Shown one piece after another: positions 12,954 to 19,636 of a stretch of DNA of 19,636 bases (positions are counted from its first letter, which is position 1; the number at the start of each line of letters is the position of its first letter). This DNA is from Holophagales bacterium UBA2201. GTDB lineage: Bacteria > Acidobacteriota > Thermoanaerobaculia > UBA2201. Below the pieces are notes generated by a model. It ran no database searches, was not told where the DNA came from, and saw nothing but the letters and a program-made list of their open reading frames with translations. The stretch spans positions 1 through 19,636 of the forward strand of contig DCUZ01000077.1 of assembly GCA_002327305.1 (NCBI GenBank), read 5' to 3'. Position numbers and translations under genes: made by a program.

Positions 12954-13576
12954 AGCCCCTCGTCATCGCCGTCGCCGGGCCGTCGTGCTCGGGAAAGACC
13001 GAACTGGCCCGGCGCCTCTGCGTCCTTTTCCCCGGGCCCTCCCCCGTCCTCTTTCCCCTCGACGCCTACTATGACGACCTTTCGCACCTGTCCGAGGCAC
13101 AGGCGCGCCGCCACAATTTCGACAGCCCCGACGCCCTGGAGGCCCCCCTCTTGCAGGCCCATCTGCGGGCCCTCGCCGCCGGGAAGGCCGTCGAGCGCCC
13201 CGTGTACGACTACGCCACCCACCGCCGCGGGGGGACCGAGCGGGTGGAACCGGGCGGCCTCGTCGTGGTGGAGGGGCTCTTCGCCCTCTATTGGGAGGAC
13301 CTTCTCCCCCTCTTTGCCGTGTCGCTCTATGTGGACCTGGACGACGGGGAGTGCCTGCGGCGCCGGGTGGCGCGGGACCGGAGGGAACGGGGCGCCGACG
13401 AGGCCTTCACCCGGTGGCAGTGGGAGGCCCATGTGAGGCCCATGGCGGACCGCTTCGTCCGCCCCACCCGCGCCCGCGCGTCGCTGGTCCTCGACGGCGC
13501 CGCCCCGCCCCAGGAGATCGCCGCCCGGGCGGCCGCGGCGGTCCGGGCGGCGCTGGCCGCATCCAATCCCATTTGA
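12950..13576 (+). CDS. Uridine kinase-like P-loop NTPase
   Basis: The 208-residue protein has a Walker A GPSCSGKT at residues 10-17, LDAYYDDL with Asp38 at 37-44, HNFDSPDA at 55-62, PVYDYATHRR at 84-93, VVVEGLFAL at 105-113 and an Arg-rich lid (RRRVARDRRERG) at 137-148. These are the landmarks of the uridine kinase/phosphoribulokinase family in the usual order and spacing. It probably phosphorylates uridine or cytidine, or another small hydroxyl substrate. The GTG start at 12950 overlaps the upstream TGA as GTGA, with GGAGGGG upstream. The stop codon lies inside the -35 box of the next gene. Confidence 0.85.
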   Translation: MKPLVIAVAGPSCSGKTELARRLCVLFPGPSPVLFPLDAYYDDLSHLSEAQARRHNFDSPDALEAPLLQAHLRALAAGKAVERPVYDYATHRRGGTERVEPGGLVVVEGLFALYWEDLLPLFAVSLYVDLDDGECLRRRVARDRRERGADEAFTRWQWEAHVRPMADRFVRPTRARASLVLDGAAPPQEIAARAAAAVRAALAASNPI

Positions 13577-13601
13577 CAAAATGGGGCCGGCGGCATATCC
13601 T
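13573..13601 (+). promoter_or_regulatory. Strong promoter TTGACA-17 bp-TATCCT
   Basis: A consensus -35 TTGACA at 13573-13578, a 17-bp spacer and a -10-like TATCCT at 13596-13601 form the best promoter in the window. The start is expected near 13608. The -35 overlaps the kinase stop codon. Confidence 0.65.
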
Positions 13602-13620
13602 TGAGTCCATGGAGGTTCCC

Positions 13621-14265
13621 ATGACCCGAACCCGTTCGTTCCGCGGTCCGACGATCCTGGCGGTCCTCATCATCCTGGCCCTCGCGCCTGCCGCGGCGCA
13701 GGCGCAGAAACTCTACAAATGCGAAAAGGACGGGAAGGTGATCTTCTCCAACAAGCCGTGCACGGGAACCCCCGACAGCCTGCAGGGCTCCTCGCCCCTG
13801 CAGTCCCCGGTGACCACCCTCTCCGGGCCCGCCCCGGGCCGGGTCTTCTCCCCCGAAGACAAGGAACTGCTGGCCGCCATCCAGAAGGACCATCCCGCCC
13901 TCTCCGCCCGGTGCGCCGGGGGCGACCAGGCGGTCTGCGACCTCCTCGACTGCGTCCTGAAGACCGACCGCTCCGCCTGCGCCCGCGCGGAAGGAAGGAT
14001 GTCCGGCGCCGGCTGGCGGGAGGTCTACCGCCGCGAGCACAAGGCGCGCCCCTCCGAGGGCAAGAGCGGGACCTTCACCGGCCGGCAGGTGGAGTTCATC
14101 ATCGAGTGCCTCCCCGGCTACGGGAGACACAGTGTCTTCTGGCGCGGGGAGGGAGAGATCTATTTGAAGGGTGCGGGAGGGGGAGGCGGGACGGGAAAGC
14201 CGGCGGTCAAGTATCCATCCGTCGAGGACGCGGCCCAGGCGGCCTGCGCGCAGGAGAAGCCGTAG
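13621..14265 (+). CDS. Secreted Cys-rich protein with DUF4124-like N-terminus
   Basis: The 214-residue protein has a Sec signal peptide (positively charged start, hydrophobic core 11-23, AQA cleavage near residue 28). The mature start, KLYKCEKDGKVIFSNKPC, resembles the DUF4124 motif found in many proteobacterial exported proteins. Cysteines fall at 34, 47, 98, 106, 111, 120, 163 and 209, an even eight, which suggests four disulfides in the periplasm. CDLLDCVLKTDRSAC in the middle is a compact Cys cluster. A Gly-rich stretch lies at 185-192. The function is unknown. The start at 13621 has GGAGG 5 nt upstream. An in-frame ATG at 13609, 7 nt after the -10 box, could give a leaderless form with four extra residues. 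Confidence 0.78.
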   Translation: MTRTRSFRGPTILAVLIILALAPAAAQAQKLYKCEKDGKVIFSNKPCTGTPDSLQGSSPLQSPVTTLSGPAPGRVFSPEDKELLAAIQKDHPALSARCAGGDQAVCDLLDCVLKTDRSACARAEGRMSGAGWREVYRREHKARPSEGKSGTFTGRQVEFIIECLPGYGRHSVFWRGEGEIYLKGAGGGGGTGKPAVKYPSVEDAAQAACAQEKP

Positions 14266-14282
14266 GCGGAAAACCCTTGTAG

Positions 14283-14330
14283 GGGAGGATTCCTTTCGTC
14301 TTGAGCCCCCGGCTTATCCTCCCGAATTTT
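14283..14330 (+). terminator. Stem-loop with T run between convergent genes
   Basis: GGGAGGAT at 14283-14290 pairs perfectly with ATCCTCCC at 14316-14323. The 25-nt loop holds a second small hairpin (AGCC-CCC-GGCT), and GAATTTT follows. It lies 17 nt after the secreted-protein stop, so it probably terminates that gene. I see nothing else in 14331-14379. Confidence 0.45.
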
Positions 14331-14379
14331 GGCGGGCCGATTTCCGTCAACGGCCGGACGGGCGTCAACCCGCCCCGGT

Positions 14380-14817
14380 TCAGCGTCCCCCGGTGATGTA
14401 GCTCTCCAGGTTCTGGACCACGAACTCGAGGTTGGAGATCATCGTCTTGGCGGCGTCGCCCAGGCTGATCACCCCCAGGATGCGCCCCTCCTCCAGGACC
14501 GGGAGGTGCCGGACCCGCTTCTCCGTCATCAGGGCCAGGCACTCTTCCACCCGCCGGTCCGGGGTGACATACAGCACCTTTGGGGTCATGATCTCGCGCA
14601 CCGGCGTGTCCTTGGAGGCCCGGCCGCGCAGGATCCCCCGGCGCGTGTAGTCGCGCTCGGAAAAGATCCCCACCAATTTCCCCCCCTCCACGACGAGCAG
14701 GGCCCCCACGTTCTTCTCGTCGAGCAGTTTGATCGCCTCCAGAACGGTGGCGTCGGGCCCCAAACTCCAGATCCCCTCCTGCTTGTTCTTGAGCATGTCT
14801 CTTACATTGGTCTTCAT
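14380..14817 (-). CDS. CBS-domain pair protein
   Basis: The 145-residue protein consists of two CBS domains: residues about 8-62 (VLEAIKLLDEKNVGALLVVE then LVGIFSERDYTRR) and about 76-130 (MTPKVLYVTPDRRVEECLALM then RHLPVLEEGRILGVISLGD). The SERD and SLGD motifs are typical of stand-alone CBS pairs that bind adenine nucleotides and act as energy or second-messenger sensors. No effector domain is attached, so its partner is unknown. I chose the ATG at 14817 because AGGAGG lies 7 nt upstream; a frame extension to 14853 crosses this site. A TACTAT box on the minus strand (14865-14860) may be its -10. Confidence 0.88.
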   Translation of the reverse strand: MKTNVRDMLKNKQEGIWSLGPDATVLEAIKLLDEKNVGALLVVEGGKLVGIFSERDYTRRGILRGRASKDTPVREIMTPKVLYVTPDRRVEECLALMTEKRVRHLPVLEEGRILGVISLGDAAKTMISNLEFVVQNLESYITGGR

Positions 14818-14991
14818 GCACGGCCTCCTGGGCTGGTCTTCCCACCCTTCCACCCGAAAATAGTAAACACGCGGCCGGTGCCGCTTGTTCCCAAAACGGG
14901 GCGGAAGGCCGGGAACGGTCGGCGCCCGCCGCCGGCCCCCTCCCGGCCCCGACTCCGCCGTCTCCTGTCCGAACCCGGCCCGGTCTCCCCG

Positions 14992-16212
14992 TCATTCATA
15001 GAGGCGCCGGTACCACCCGCCGAAGGGGGTGCGGAGGGCCGCGAAGACACCGACCGAAGTGAGGAGGATGCTCAGGAGGATGACCATGAAGGTGATCTCC
15101 TGGATGGTCTCCCCCCCCAACACGCCGGCGTGGAGGGGAAGCGAGGCCAGGACGGCGGCGGCCAATCCCTTGGGGAGGATGACGGCCGTCAGGACGGCGT
15201 CCTCCGGAGGGCCGGAGCGGCGGAACACGATCCGCACGGCGCCCCCGCGCATGAGGAAGAGGATCAGGACGAGGATCCCGCCCAGGACGAGGCCCCAGAG
15301 GTCCCTGAAATGGAGGGAGAGGCCGATGAAGATGAAGAAGAAGGTCTTGAGGAGGAAGACGATCTCTCCGAAGAAGAGGCGCTCCCCCTCGGTGTGGCGG
15401 ATGGGGCAGTCGGGAAGATACCGCTGGAGGACGGGGGTGCGGAGCAGTTCCATGTTGCCCACGGCCACCCCCATGGCCAGGACGGCGATGTAGCCGTTGA
15501 GGTGGAGCATGTCCACCACGGCGCAGAGGATGAAGGCGAAGGCCGGGGTGAGAAACATGGCGTTGCGCAGGGTGCGGACGCGGTGGAGGATCACCGCCCA
15601 CAGGACGCCCGCCCCACCGCCGATGAGGCAGGAGACGAGGAAGGCGGCCAGCATCTCGCCCCCCAGGTCCAGGAAACTGAACGCCCCCAGTTTGTGCGCC
15701 TCCAGCAGGGCGAGGGTCACGACCACGCAGAGGATGTCGGTCAGGGCCGACTCCAGGACGAGGATGGTGCGGGTCTGCTCGTGCATCGCCAGCCGCTCCA
15801 CCAGGGGCAGGACGACGGCGGAGGAGGTCCCCCCGATGACGGCGCCCAGGATGGCGGCGCTGAGGGGCGGGAGGGCCAGGAACGCGACGCCGAAGGCGAA
15901 GGCGATGCCCAGGGTGGCGGCGAAGCACAGGATGCCCAGGGCCGCCGCGCCCGTCAGGGCCCGCGCCAGCACCTTCACGTCCATCCCCAGCCCCCCCTCG
16001 AAGAGGATGAAGATGAGGGTGACGCTGACGAAGACGGGCCCGACGGCCCCCAGGTCCTCCGGCTTGACGATCCCCGTCAGCGGCCCCAGGACGAGGCCGA
16101 TGGCGATGAGGAAGAGGACGTCGGGGACGCGGGTCCGGGCGTAGACCAGCGCGAAGAAATGGGCCAGAAAAACCAGGGCCCCCAGGATCAGGATGACGGG
16201 GGCGAGGTCCAT
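14992..16212 (-). CDS. Monovalent cation:proton antiporter, CPA1/NhaP-like
   Basis: The 406-residue protein has about 12 hydrophobic segments and no long C-terminal domain. Key features are ILFEGGLGMD at residues 69-78, the transport-site stretch ESALTD at 154-159, GGTSSAVV at 127-134, and VILPKGLAAAVLA at 344-356. CPA1 antiporters normally have Asn-Asp and CPA2 ones Asp-Asp at the transport site; here it is Thr158-Asp159. The Arg usually seen in PRGL is Lys348. It probably exchanges Na+ or K+ for H+ at the inner membrane. It lies 36 bp after the phosphoglycerate glycosyl transferase on the same strand and may share its transcript. The ATG is preceded by a G-run and no clear Shine-Dalgarno. 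Confidence 0.85.
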   Translation of the reverse strand: MDLAPVILILGALVFLAHFFALVYARTRVPDVLFLIAIGLVLGPLTGIVKPEDLGAVGPVFVSVTLIFILFEGGLGMDVKVLARALTGAAALGILCFAATLGIAFAFGVAFLALPPLSAAILGAVIGGTSSAVVLPLVERLAMHEQTRTILVLESALTDILCVVVTLALLEAHKLGAFSFLDLGGEMLAAFLVSCLIGGGAGVLWAVILHRVRTLRNAMFLTPAFAFILCAVVDMLHLNGYIAVLAMGVAVGNMELLRTPVLQRYLPDCPIRHTEGERLFFGEIVFLLKTFFFIFIGLSLHFRDLWGLVLGGILVLILFLMRGGAVRIVFRRSGPPEDAVLTAVILPKGLAAAVLASLPLHAGVLGGETIQEITFMVILLSILLTSVGVFAALRTPFGGWYRRLYE

Positions 16213-16248
16213 TCTACGGTTCCCCCCGGCCGGCCGCTTGCCGCGTCC

Positions 16249-17460
16249 TCATCCGGCGTTGTCGGCCTCCACGGCCTCCCGGATGCGGTCGGTGAAGCCG
16301 GGAAGGGCGCTCTGGATGCGGGTCCAGGCGGGGATGAGGGGCGTGCCCATGGGGTCGGCGGCAAAGGCCTCGGCCGCGGAGCGCAGGGCCTGGGCGAAGT
16401 GCTCGGTGGCGGAGGTCTCATCGTGCCGCTGGTAATCCAGGACATTGATCTCCGCCAGGGCGCTGTACTTGCCGATGGCCTCGCGCGCCTCCCGGATGTA
16501 GGTGATCAGGAGGGTGCGGAAGAGGGAATCGGAGAGGATGATGCCGTCCTGCGTGAGGATGCGGAAGAGGGAGCGGGCGATGTCGCCCGCCATCCGGATG
16601 AGCCCCGTGCGGGGGGCCTCGGGATCGATGACCTGGTGCTTGTGCTGGTAGGTGTCCATCAGCTCGACCTGGGCGATGCGGGAGAGGGCGGTGTTCTGGT
16701 ACACCTCGCCGAGCGTGGAGATCTCCAGCCCCCAGTCGGGGGCGATGCGGATGGATTGCGCCAGGCGCGTGTGGAGGGCGAACTCGCCGGAGAGGGGGTA
16801 CCGGAAGCTGTCGAGGTAGTCCAGAAACTTGAGGTTCCCCAGGGTGCGCTTGAGGGCCCGGATGAGGGGGGTGACGAAGAGGCGGGTGACGCGCCCGTAC
16901 AGTTTGGTGTCGAACCGGGCGTAATACCCCTTGCAGAACTCGAAATCGGCCTGGGGCGACATGATGGGGAAGACCAGCCGCGCCAGCAGTTCCCGGTCGT
17001 AGTTGGTGATGTCGCAGTCGTGGAGGGCCACCCCCTCCACCTCCGGGAGGGCGGCGATGTAGCCCATCGCCAGCCACACCGAGAGCCCCTTGCCGGGCAT
17101 GTCCAGGGGGAACCCCTCCGCCATCAGGTGCTCGTGCAGGCGGGTCATCCGGGGGCCGTTGATCCAGACGATGCGCACCCCGCGGAAGATCTTCCTCAGG
17201 TAGCCCTGCAGGTCCCTGAACTGGGGCTCCTCCGCGCGGTCGAGGGCGACGACCACCTCCTGGATGTAGGTCACGCCGCTCAGTTTCTGGAGGATCCCCT
17301 TCATGGCCGGCCCCTCGAACTCGGAGAAGAGGGCGGGGAGGAGGAGGGCCACCGGCGTTTTGCGGGCGCAGTCGGTGAGGTGCGCCTCCAACTGCTTCAG
17401 GTTGCCGGGCCCCAGCCGGGGGAGGGTGGCGATGACGCCGTTCTGGAAGAAATCGGACAT
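16249..17460 (-). CDS. GT81-like glucosyl-/mannosyl-3-phosphoglycerate synthase
   Basis: The 403-residue GT-A glycosyltransferase has a LLLPALFSEFEG opening near residues 39-50, GKGLSVWLAMGY at 123-134, the metal-binding HDCDITNYDRELLARL at 147-162, and PDWGLEISTLGEVY at 241-254 followed by IAQVELMDTYQHKHQ at 262-276. The last stretch parallels the VEIxxL...AQVDL...H region of GpgS/MpgS-type enzymes. These move a sugar from GDP-mannose or NDP-glucose to 3-phosphoglycerate, the first step to mannosylglycerate or glucosylglycerate. The next gene upstream encodes an MPGP-type phosphatase, the second step, which strongly supports the call. AAGGAGG precedes the ATG. Which sugar is used cannot be read with confidence. 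Confidence 0.75.
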   Translation of the reverse strand: MSDFFQNGVIATLPRLGPGNLKQLEAHLTDCARKTPVALLLPALFSEFEGPAMKGILQKLSGVTYIQEVVVALDRAEEPQFRDLQGYLRKIFRGVRIVWINGPRMTRLHEHLMAEGFPLDMPGKGLSVWLAMGYIAALPEVEGVALHDCDITNYDRELLARLVFPIMSPQADFEFCKGYYARFDTKLYGRVTRLFVTPLIRALKRTLGNLKFLDYLDSFRYPLSGEFALHTRLAQSIRIAPDWGLEISTLGEVYQNTALSRIAQVELMDTYQHKHQVIDPEAPRTGLIRMAGDIARSLFRILTQDGIILSDSLFRTLLITYIREAREAIGKYSALAEINVLDYQRHDETSATEHFAQALRSAAEAFAADPMGTPLIPAWTRIQSALPGFTDRIREAVEADNAG

Positions 17461-17470
17461 GAGAACCTCC

Positions 17471-18283
17471 TTACGCCTCTATCCCGCTCCATCCGGGCAG
17501 GAGTTGAAGGACGGCCTCGGCCCAGCCCGCCGGACCGACCCCCTCCGCCCTCATGAGGCGGGGGTGGTCGAACCCGGCGGCGTGGCGGCCGTCGGGCCGG
17601 CGGACCAGCACCGGCCGGTCCACGACCCTGAGAAAGTCGAAATCGTTGGGACTGTCCCCCAGCCCCAGGGTGGGCGCCCCGCCCCCCCACCGTTGCATCA
17701 GCCAGGCCACCGCCCTCCCCTTGTCCTGCCCCTCGCCGACGAGATGGAAGAACCTCCCCCCCTCCAGCACTTTGAACCCCGCCTCCGCGGCGGCCGCGCG
17801 GACCCGTTCGATGCCCCCCCCCTCCAGGAGGAAGGGCTCCGTGAAATCGCGTTGGATGGCCAGCGCCGCCTCCCCTGCCGTCAGCCCGGTCCGGCGGGCG
17901 GCCTCGGCGGCGTCCATGTCGCCGAAGCCGCGGACCGCGCCCGCGGGGAGCGAGGCCAGGAAGGCCCGCGCTTCAGAGTAGGGGCGCCCGAACCGGAAGG
18001 CCGTGAAACGGCCGAGGGGCTCGAGCGGTTCCACCCCGCCATCCATCCCCTCGGGAAACAGGACCGCGGCGCCGTTTTCGACGATGAAGGGGCCGTCGAG
18101 CCCCAGGGCGGCCCCCAGCGGCCCCATCTCCGCGCGCGTTTTGCTCGTGACGGGGATGACGGGGACGCCGGAGGCCCTCAGGCGGACCAGGACCGGCCGG
18201 GCCGGCCCCGGGTCATAGGTACCGTGGTCGAGGAGGGTGCCGTCCAGGTCGGTGAAGACCAGGGCGGAAGGGACGGGGCGCAT
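17471..18283 (-). CDS. HAD phosphatase, mannosyl-3-phosphoglycerate phosphatase type
   Basis: The 270-residue HAD protein has motif I FTDLDGTLLD with Asp12 and Asp14, motif II PVTSKT with Ser47, motif III Lys188 in GQDKGRAVAWL and motif IV GLGDSPNDFDFL with Asp210 and Asp214. The cap region and the IVENGAAVLFPE stretch (67-78) are typical of the MPGP/YedP group. It should remove phosphate from mannosyl- or glucosyl-3-phosphoglycerate to yield the free compatible solute. The synthase-like gene starts 10 bp downstream, so they probably work as a pair. The stop of the membrane protein gene lies 7 bp upstream. It has no clear Shine-Dalgarno, so translation may be coupled. Confidence 0.85.
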   Translation of the reverse strand: MRPVPSALVFTDLDGTLLDHGTYDPGPARPVLVRLRASGVPVIPVTSKTRAEMGPLGAALGLDGPFIVENGAAVLFPEGMDGGVEPLEPLGRFTAFRFGRPYSEARAFLASLPAGAVRGFGDMDAAEAARRTGLTAGEAALAIQRDFTEPFLLEGGGIERVRAAAAEAGFKVLEGGRFFHLVGEGQDKGRAVAWLMQRWGGGAPTLGLGDSPNDFDFLRVVDRPVLVRRPDGRHAAGFDHPRLMRAEGVGPAGWAEAVLQLLPGWSGIEA

Positions 18284-18290
18284 GGGCGGC

Positions 18291-18992
18291 CTACAGGTGC
18301 CCGCTGTACGGTCCTTCCCCCGGCCCCCCCTTGAACCACCGCTCCAGCAGTTCCCGGGCCAGGTCCCTCCCCCCCAGCCCGAAGGCCAGCGCCAGGGCCA
18401 GGACCAGGCCGCCGAAGGAGATGGTGAAGGCGGCCAGGACGGTCTTGCGCCCGATGCCGAGCTGTTCGAGGGACATGGACAGCGCCAGGAGGAAGATGCC
18501 CCACTGCACCAGCCGGCTCAGGATGCCGGCGGTGTGGGACCCCATGTTGACCAGGGTGATGAGGACGGTCCGGCCCAGGAAGTTGCCCAGCAGGTGCCCC
18601 ACGAGGACGATCACCAGGGCCACGAGGATGTTGGGCAGGTAGAGGACGAACCGCTCCATCAGATGGTCCACTGCGGGCATCCCGAGGACCGAGAGGGCGA
18701 CGATGGCGAAGAGGAGGACGACGAGCCAGAAGAGGACCCGCGCCAGGACCACCCCCGGCCCCTCTCGGAACCCCGCGCGGCGGAAGGCGTCGGTCGCCCC
18801 CATCGAGGCGAACAGGCGGTCCGCCCGGGCGGCGTGCATCACCTTGAGCGCCAGCTTGGAGAAGAGCCAGGCCACGCCCAGCCCGGCGGCGAACAGCAGG
18901 ACGGCGGCGAACACCTCCGGGAGGAACTCGGCGACCATTTCGGTCAGCCGCCTCCACGGCTCCACGAAGACGGTTTGGAAGGTTTCGGTCAT
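18291..18992 (-). CDS. Small mechanosensitive-channel-like membrane protein (TM_helix type)
   Basis: The 233-residue protein has about five hydrophobic segments (26-48, 84-106, 117-140, 160-180, 186-208) and carries the LALALAFGLGGRDLARELLERW ending typical of proteins with conserved TM_helix repeats (PF05552 group), often annotated as MscS-related. It has no MscS beta domain, so it is a short member and gating is not proven. A channel beside a compatible-solute pathway would fit solute release after hypo-osmotic shock. AAAGGAGG precedes the ATG, 11 bp after the preceding gene's stop, so it is within an operon. Confidence 0.75.
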   Translation of the reverse strand: MTETFQTVFVEPWRRLTEMVAEFLPEVFAAVLLFAAGLGVAWLFSKLALKVMHAARADRLFASMGATDAFRRAGFREGPGVVLARVLFWLVVLLFAIVALSVLGMPAVDHLMERFVLYLPNILVALVIVLVGHLLGNFLGRTVLITLVNMGSHTAGILSRLVQWGIFLLALSMSLEQLGIGRKTVLAAFTISFGGLVLALALAFGLGGRDLARELLERWFKGGPGEGPYSGHL

Positions 18993-19002
18993 GGCGCCTC
19001 CT

Positions 19003-19636
19003 TTACGGGTTCGGGGCGATGAGGGCTTCCCACCGCTCGATCAACTTCGGTTTTTCCGACTCGAAAACGGCGCAGAGCGCCTCCAGGCGCGCCTCCACCT
19101 CCTCGGAACCGGCGTCGCGCATCTCCTCCACGAAAGCGGCCACCTTCCCCAGATAGAGGGGCGTGAGCGACTTCAGAAGGTGCTCGGGGTGGAGCATCCG
19201 TTCCTGAAAGGCCAGGGCCGTCTCGTGCAGGAGGGCCACCCACAGGGTATCGGGGAAGGGACACCCCTGCTCCTCCCGGGCGCACCCTTCCAGCTCCTCG
19301 AGCAGGGGCGGCGGCAGGAAGAGGCGGTAGATGGTGTGGAGGTCGGCCAGCCCCTGCCGCAGGCGGGCGCGCAGGCGGGCCGGGTCCGCGGGGATCGGCT
19401 CCAGTCCCACCGTGTAGGTGAACCCGAAGGTGGGGACCGGCTCGGACCCCCGGATCCCCTTCCATACGGAGTGATGGGTTCCCATCAGGCCGAGAAGGGT
19501 GTCCAGGACCTGTTGGAGCATGGCGCTGAGGTCGGCCCCGGGGTCCTTGGCGTCGTGGATCTTGGCCCCCAGGAACGCCTGGCACACCTTGAAGCCCCCC
19601 GCCAGGGCGGTGGTGGTCATCCAGATGTCGATGCCG
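19003..19636 (-). CDS. Glycosyltransferase, C-terminal part (cut by window edge)
   Basis: The gene enters the window from the right and its N-terminus is missing. The reading frame continues beyond the first Met in view as GIDIW-MTTTALAGGF, so that ATG is internal. The visible 210 residues match the end of a family I recognise as GT2-type glycosyltransferases, with GIDIWMTTTA followed by KVCQAFLGAKIHDAKDPG; the rest is helical with VPTFGFTYTVGLEP and a C-terminal EKPKLIERWEALI. The catalytic DxD region lies outside the window. Its position at the head of an operon with a phosphoglycerate glycosyl transferase and phosphatase suggests a role in sugar-glycerate chemistry or its regulation, but this is inference. 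The next gene starts 11 bp after its stop. Confidence 0.7.
   Translation of the reverse strand, partial: GIDIWMTTTALAGGFKVCQAFLGAKIHDAKDPGADLSAMLQQVLDTLLGLMGTHHSVWKGIRGSEPVPTFGFTYTVGLEPIPADPARLRARLRQGLADLHTIYRLFLPPPLLEELEGCAREEQGCPFPDTLWVALLHETALAFQERMLHPEHLLKSLTPLYLGKVAAFVEEMRDAGSEEVEARLEALCAVFESEKPKLIERWEALIAPNP

Noticed and set aside
14329..17556. 1075-codon open frame on the plus strand
   Set aside because: It is antisense to the CBS, antiporter and GT81-like genes, which carry recognisable family motifs. The product is low-complexity Gly/Asp/Glu/Gln-rich, as expected for antisense frames in GC-rich DNA.

Overview
The window is a GC-rich, gene-dense piece of a Gram-negative bacterial chromosome. 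An LpxL/HtrB-type acyltransferase argues for a lipid A-type outer membrane. The phylum cannot be fixed from sequence alone. The palindromic repeats, heptamer satellites and E1alpha/E1beta/E2/E3 layout remind me of Acidobacteriota or Desulfobacterota-type genomes, but that is an impression. There are 20 protein-coding loci, one of them broken (a cyclase) and one cut by the window edge (a glycosyltransferase). I see no rRNA, tRNA, CRISPR array or transposase.

Positions 1-4783 are on the minus strand. They hold the 5' remnant of a class III nucleotide cyclase that runs into repeat DNA, a cyclic-nucleotide-binding protein, an alpha/beta hydrolase, and an envelope group (NodB-type deacetylase, LpxL-like acyltransferase, GT2 glycosyltransferase), then a LOG-family protein. 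A symmetric -10 box at 4811-4820 separates the LOG gene from a divergent lipoate-protein ligase-like gene.

Positions 4824-10733 are on the plus strand. The lipoate ligase-like gene is followed by 334 bp of 9-bp satellite DNA and then a complete pyruvate dehydrogenase operon: E1alpha, E1beta, E2 and E3. E2 needs lipoylation, so the ligase is a natural partner. Both interdomain linkers of E2 are encoded by the same ordered set of 7-bp tandem repeats, the most unusual feature of the window.

Positions 10884-14265 are on the plus strand. They hold a GNAT acetyltransferase, a three-gene set joined by GTGA stop/start overlaps (a 97-residue Cys/His-rich protein, a GDPD-like phosphodiesterase with a putative N-terminal anchor, a uridine-kinase-like P-loop kinase), and a secreted DUF4124-like protein. 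A stem-loop followed by a short T run lies before the convergent minus-strand block.

Positions 14380-19636 are on the minus strand. Transcription would run from a partial glycosyltransferase through a small mechanosensitive-channel-like membrane protein, an MPGP-type HAD phosphatase, a GT81-like phosphoglycerate glycosyl transferase and a cation:proton antiporter to a CBS-pair protein. The synthase/phosphatase pair suggests glucosylglycerate or mannosylglycerate synthesis, and the channel and antiporter fit an osmotic or ionic stress module.

Across the window several genes have a -10-like hexamer only 6-8 nt before the start codon and no Shine-Dalgarno sequence, which suggests frequent leaderless transcription. 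Genes inside operons instead have good Shine-Dalgarno sequences or GTGA/ATGA coupling.
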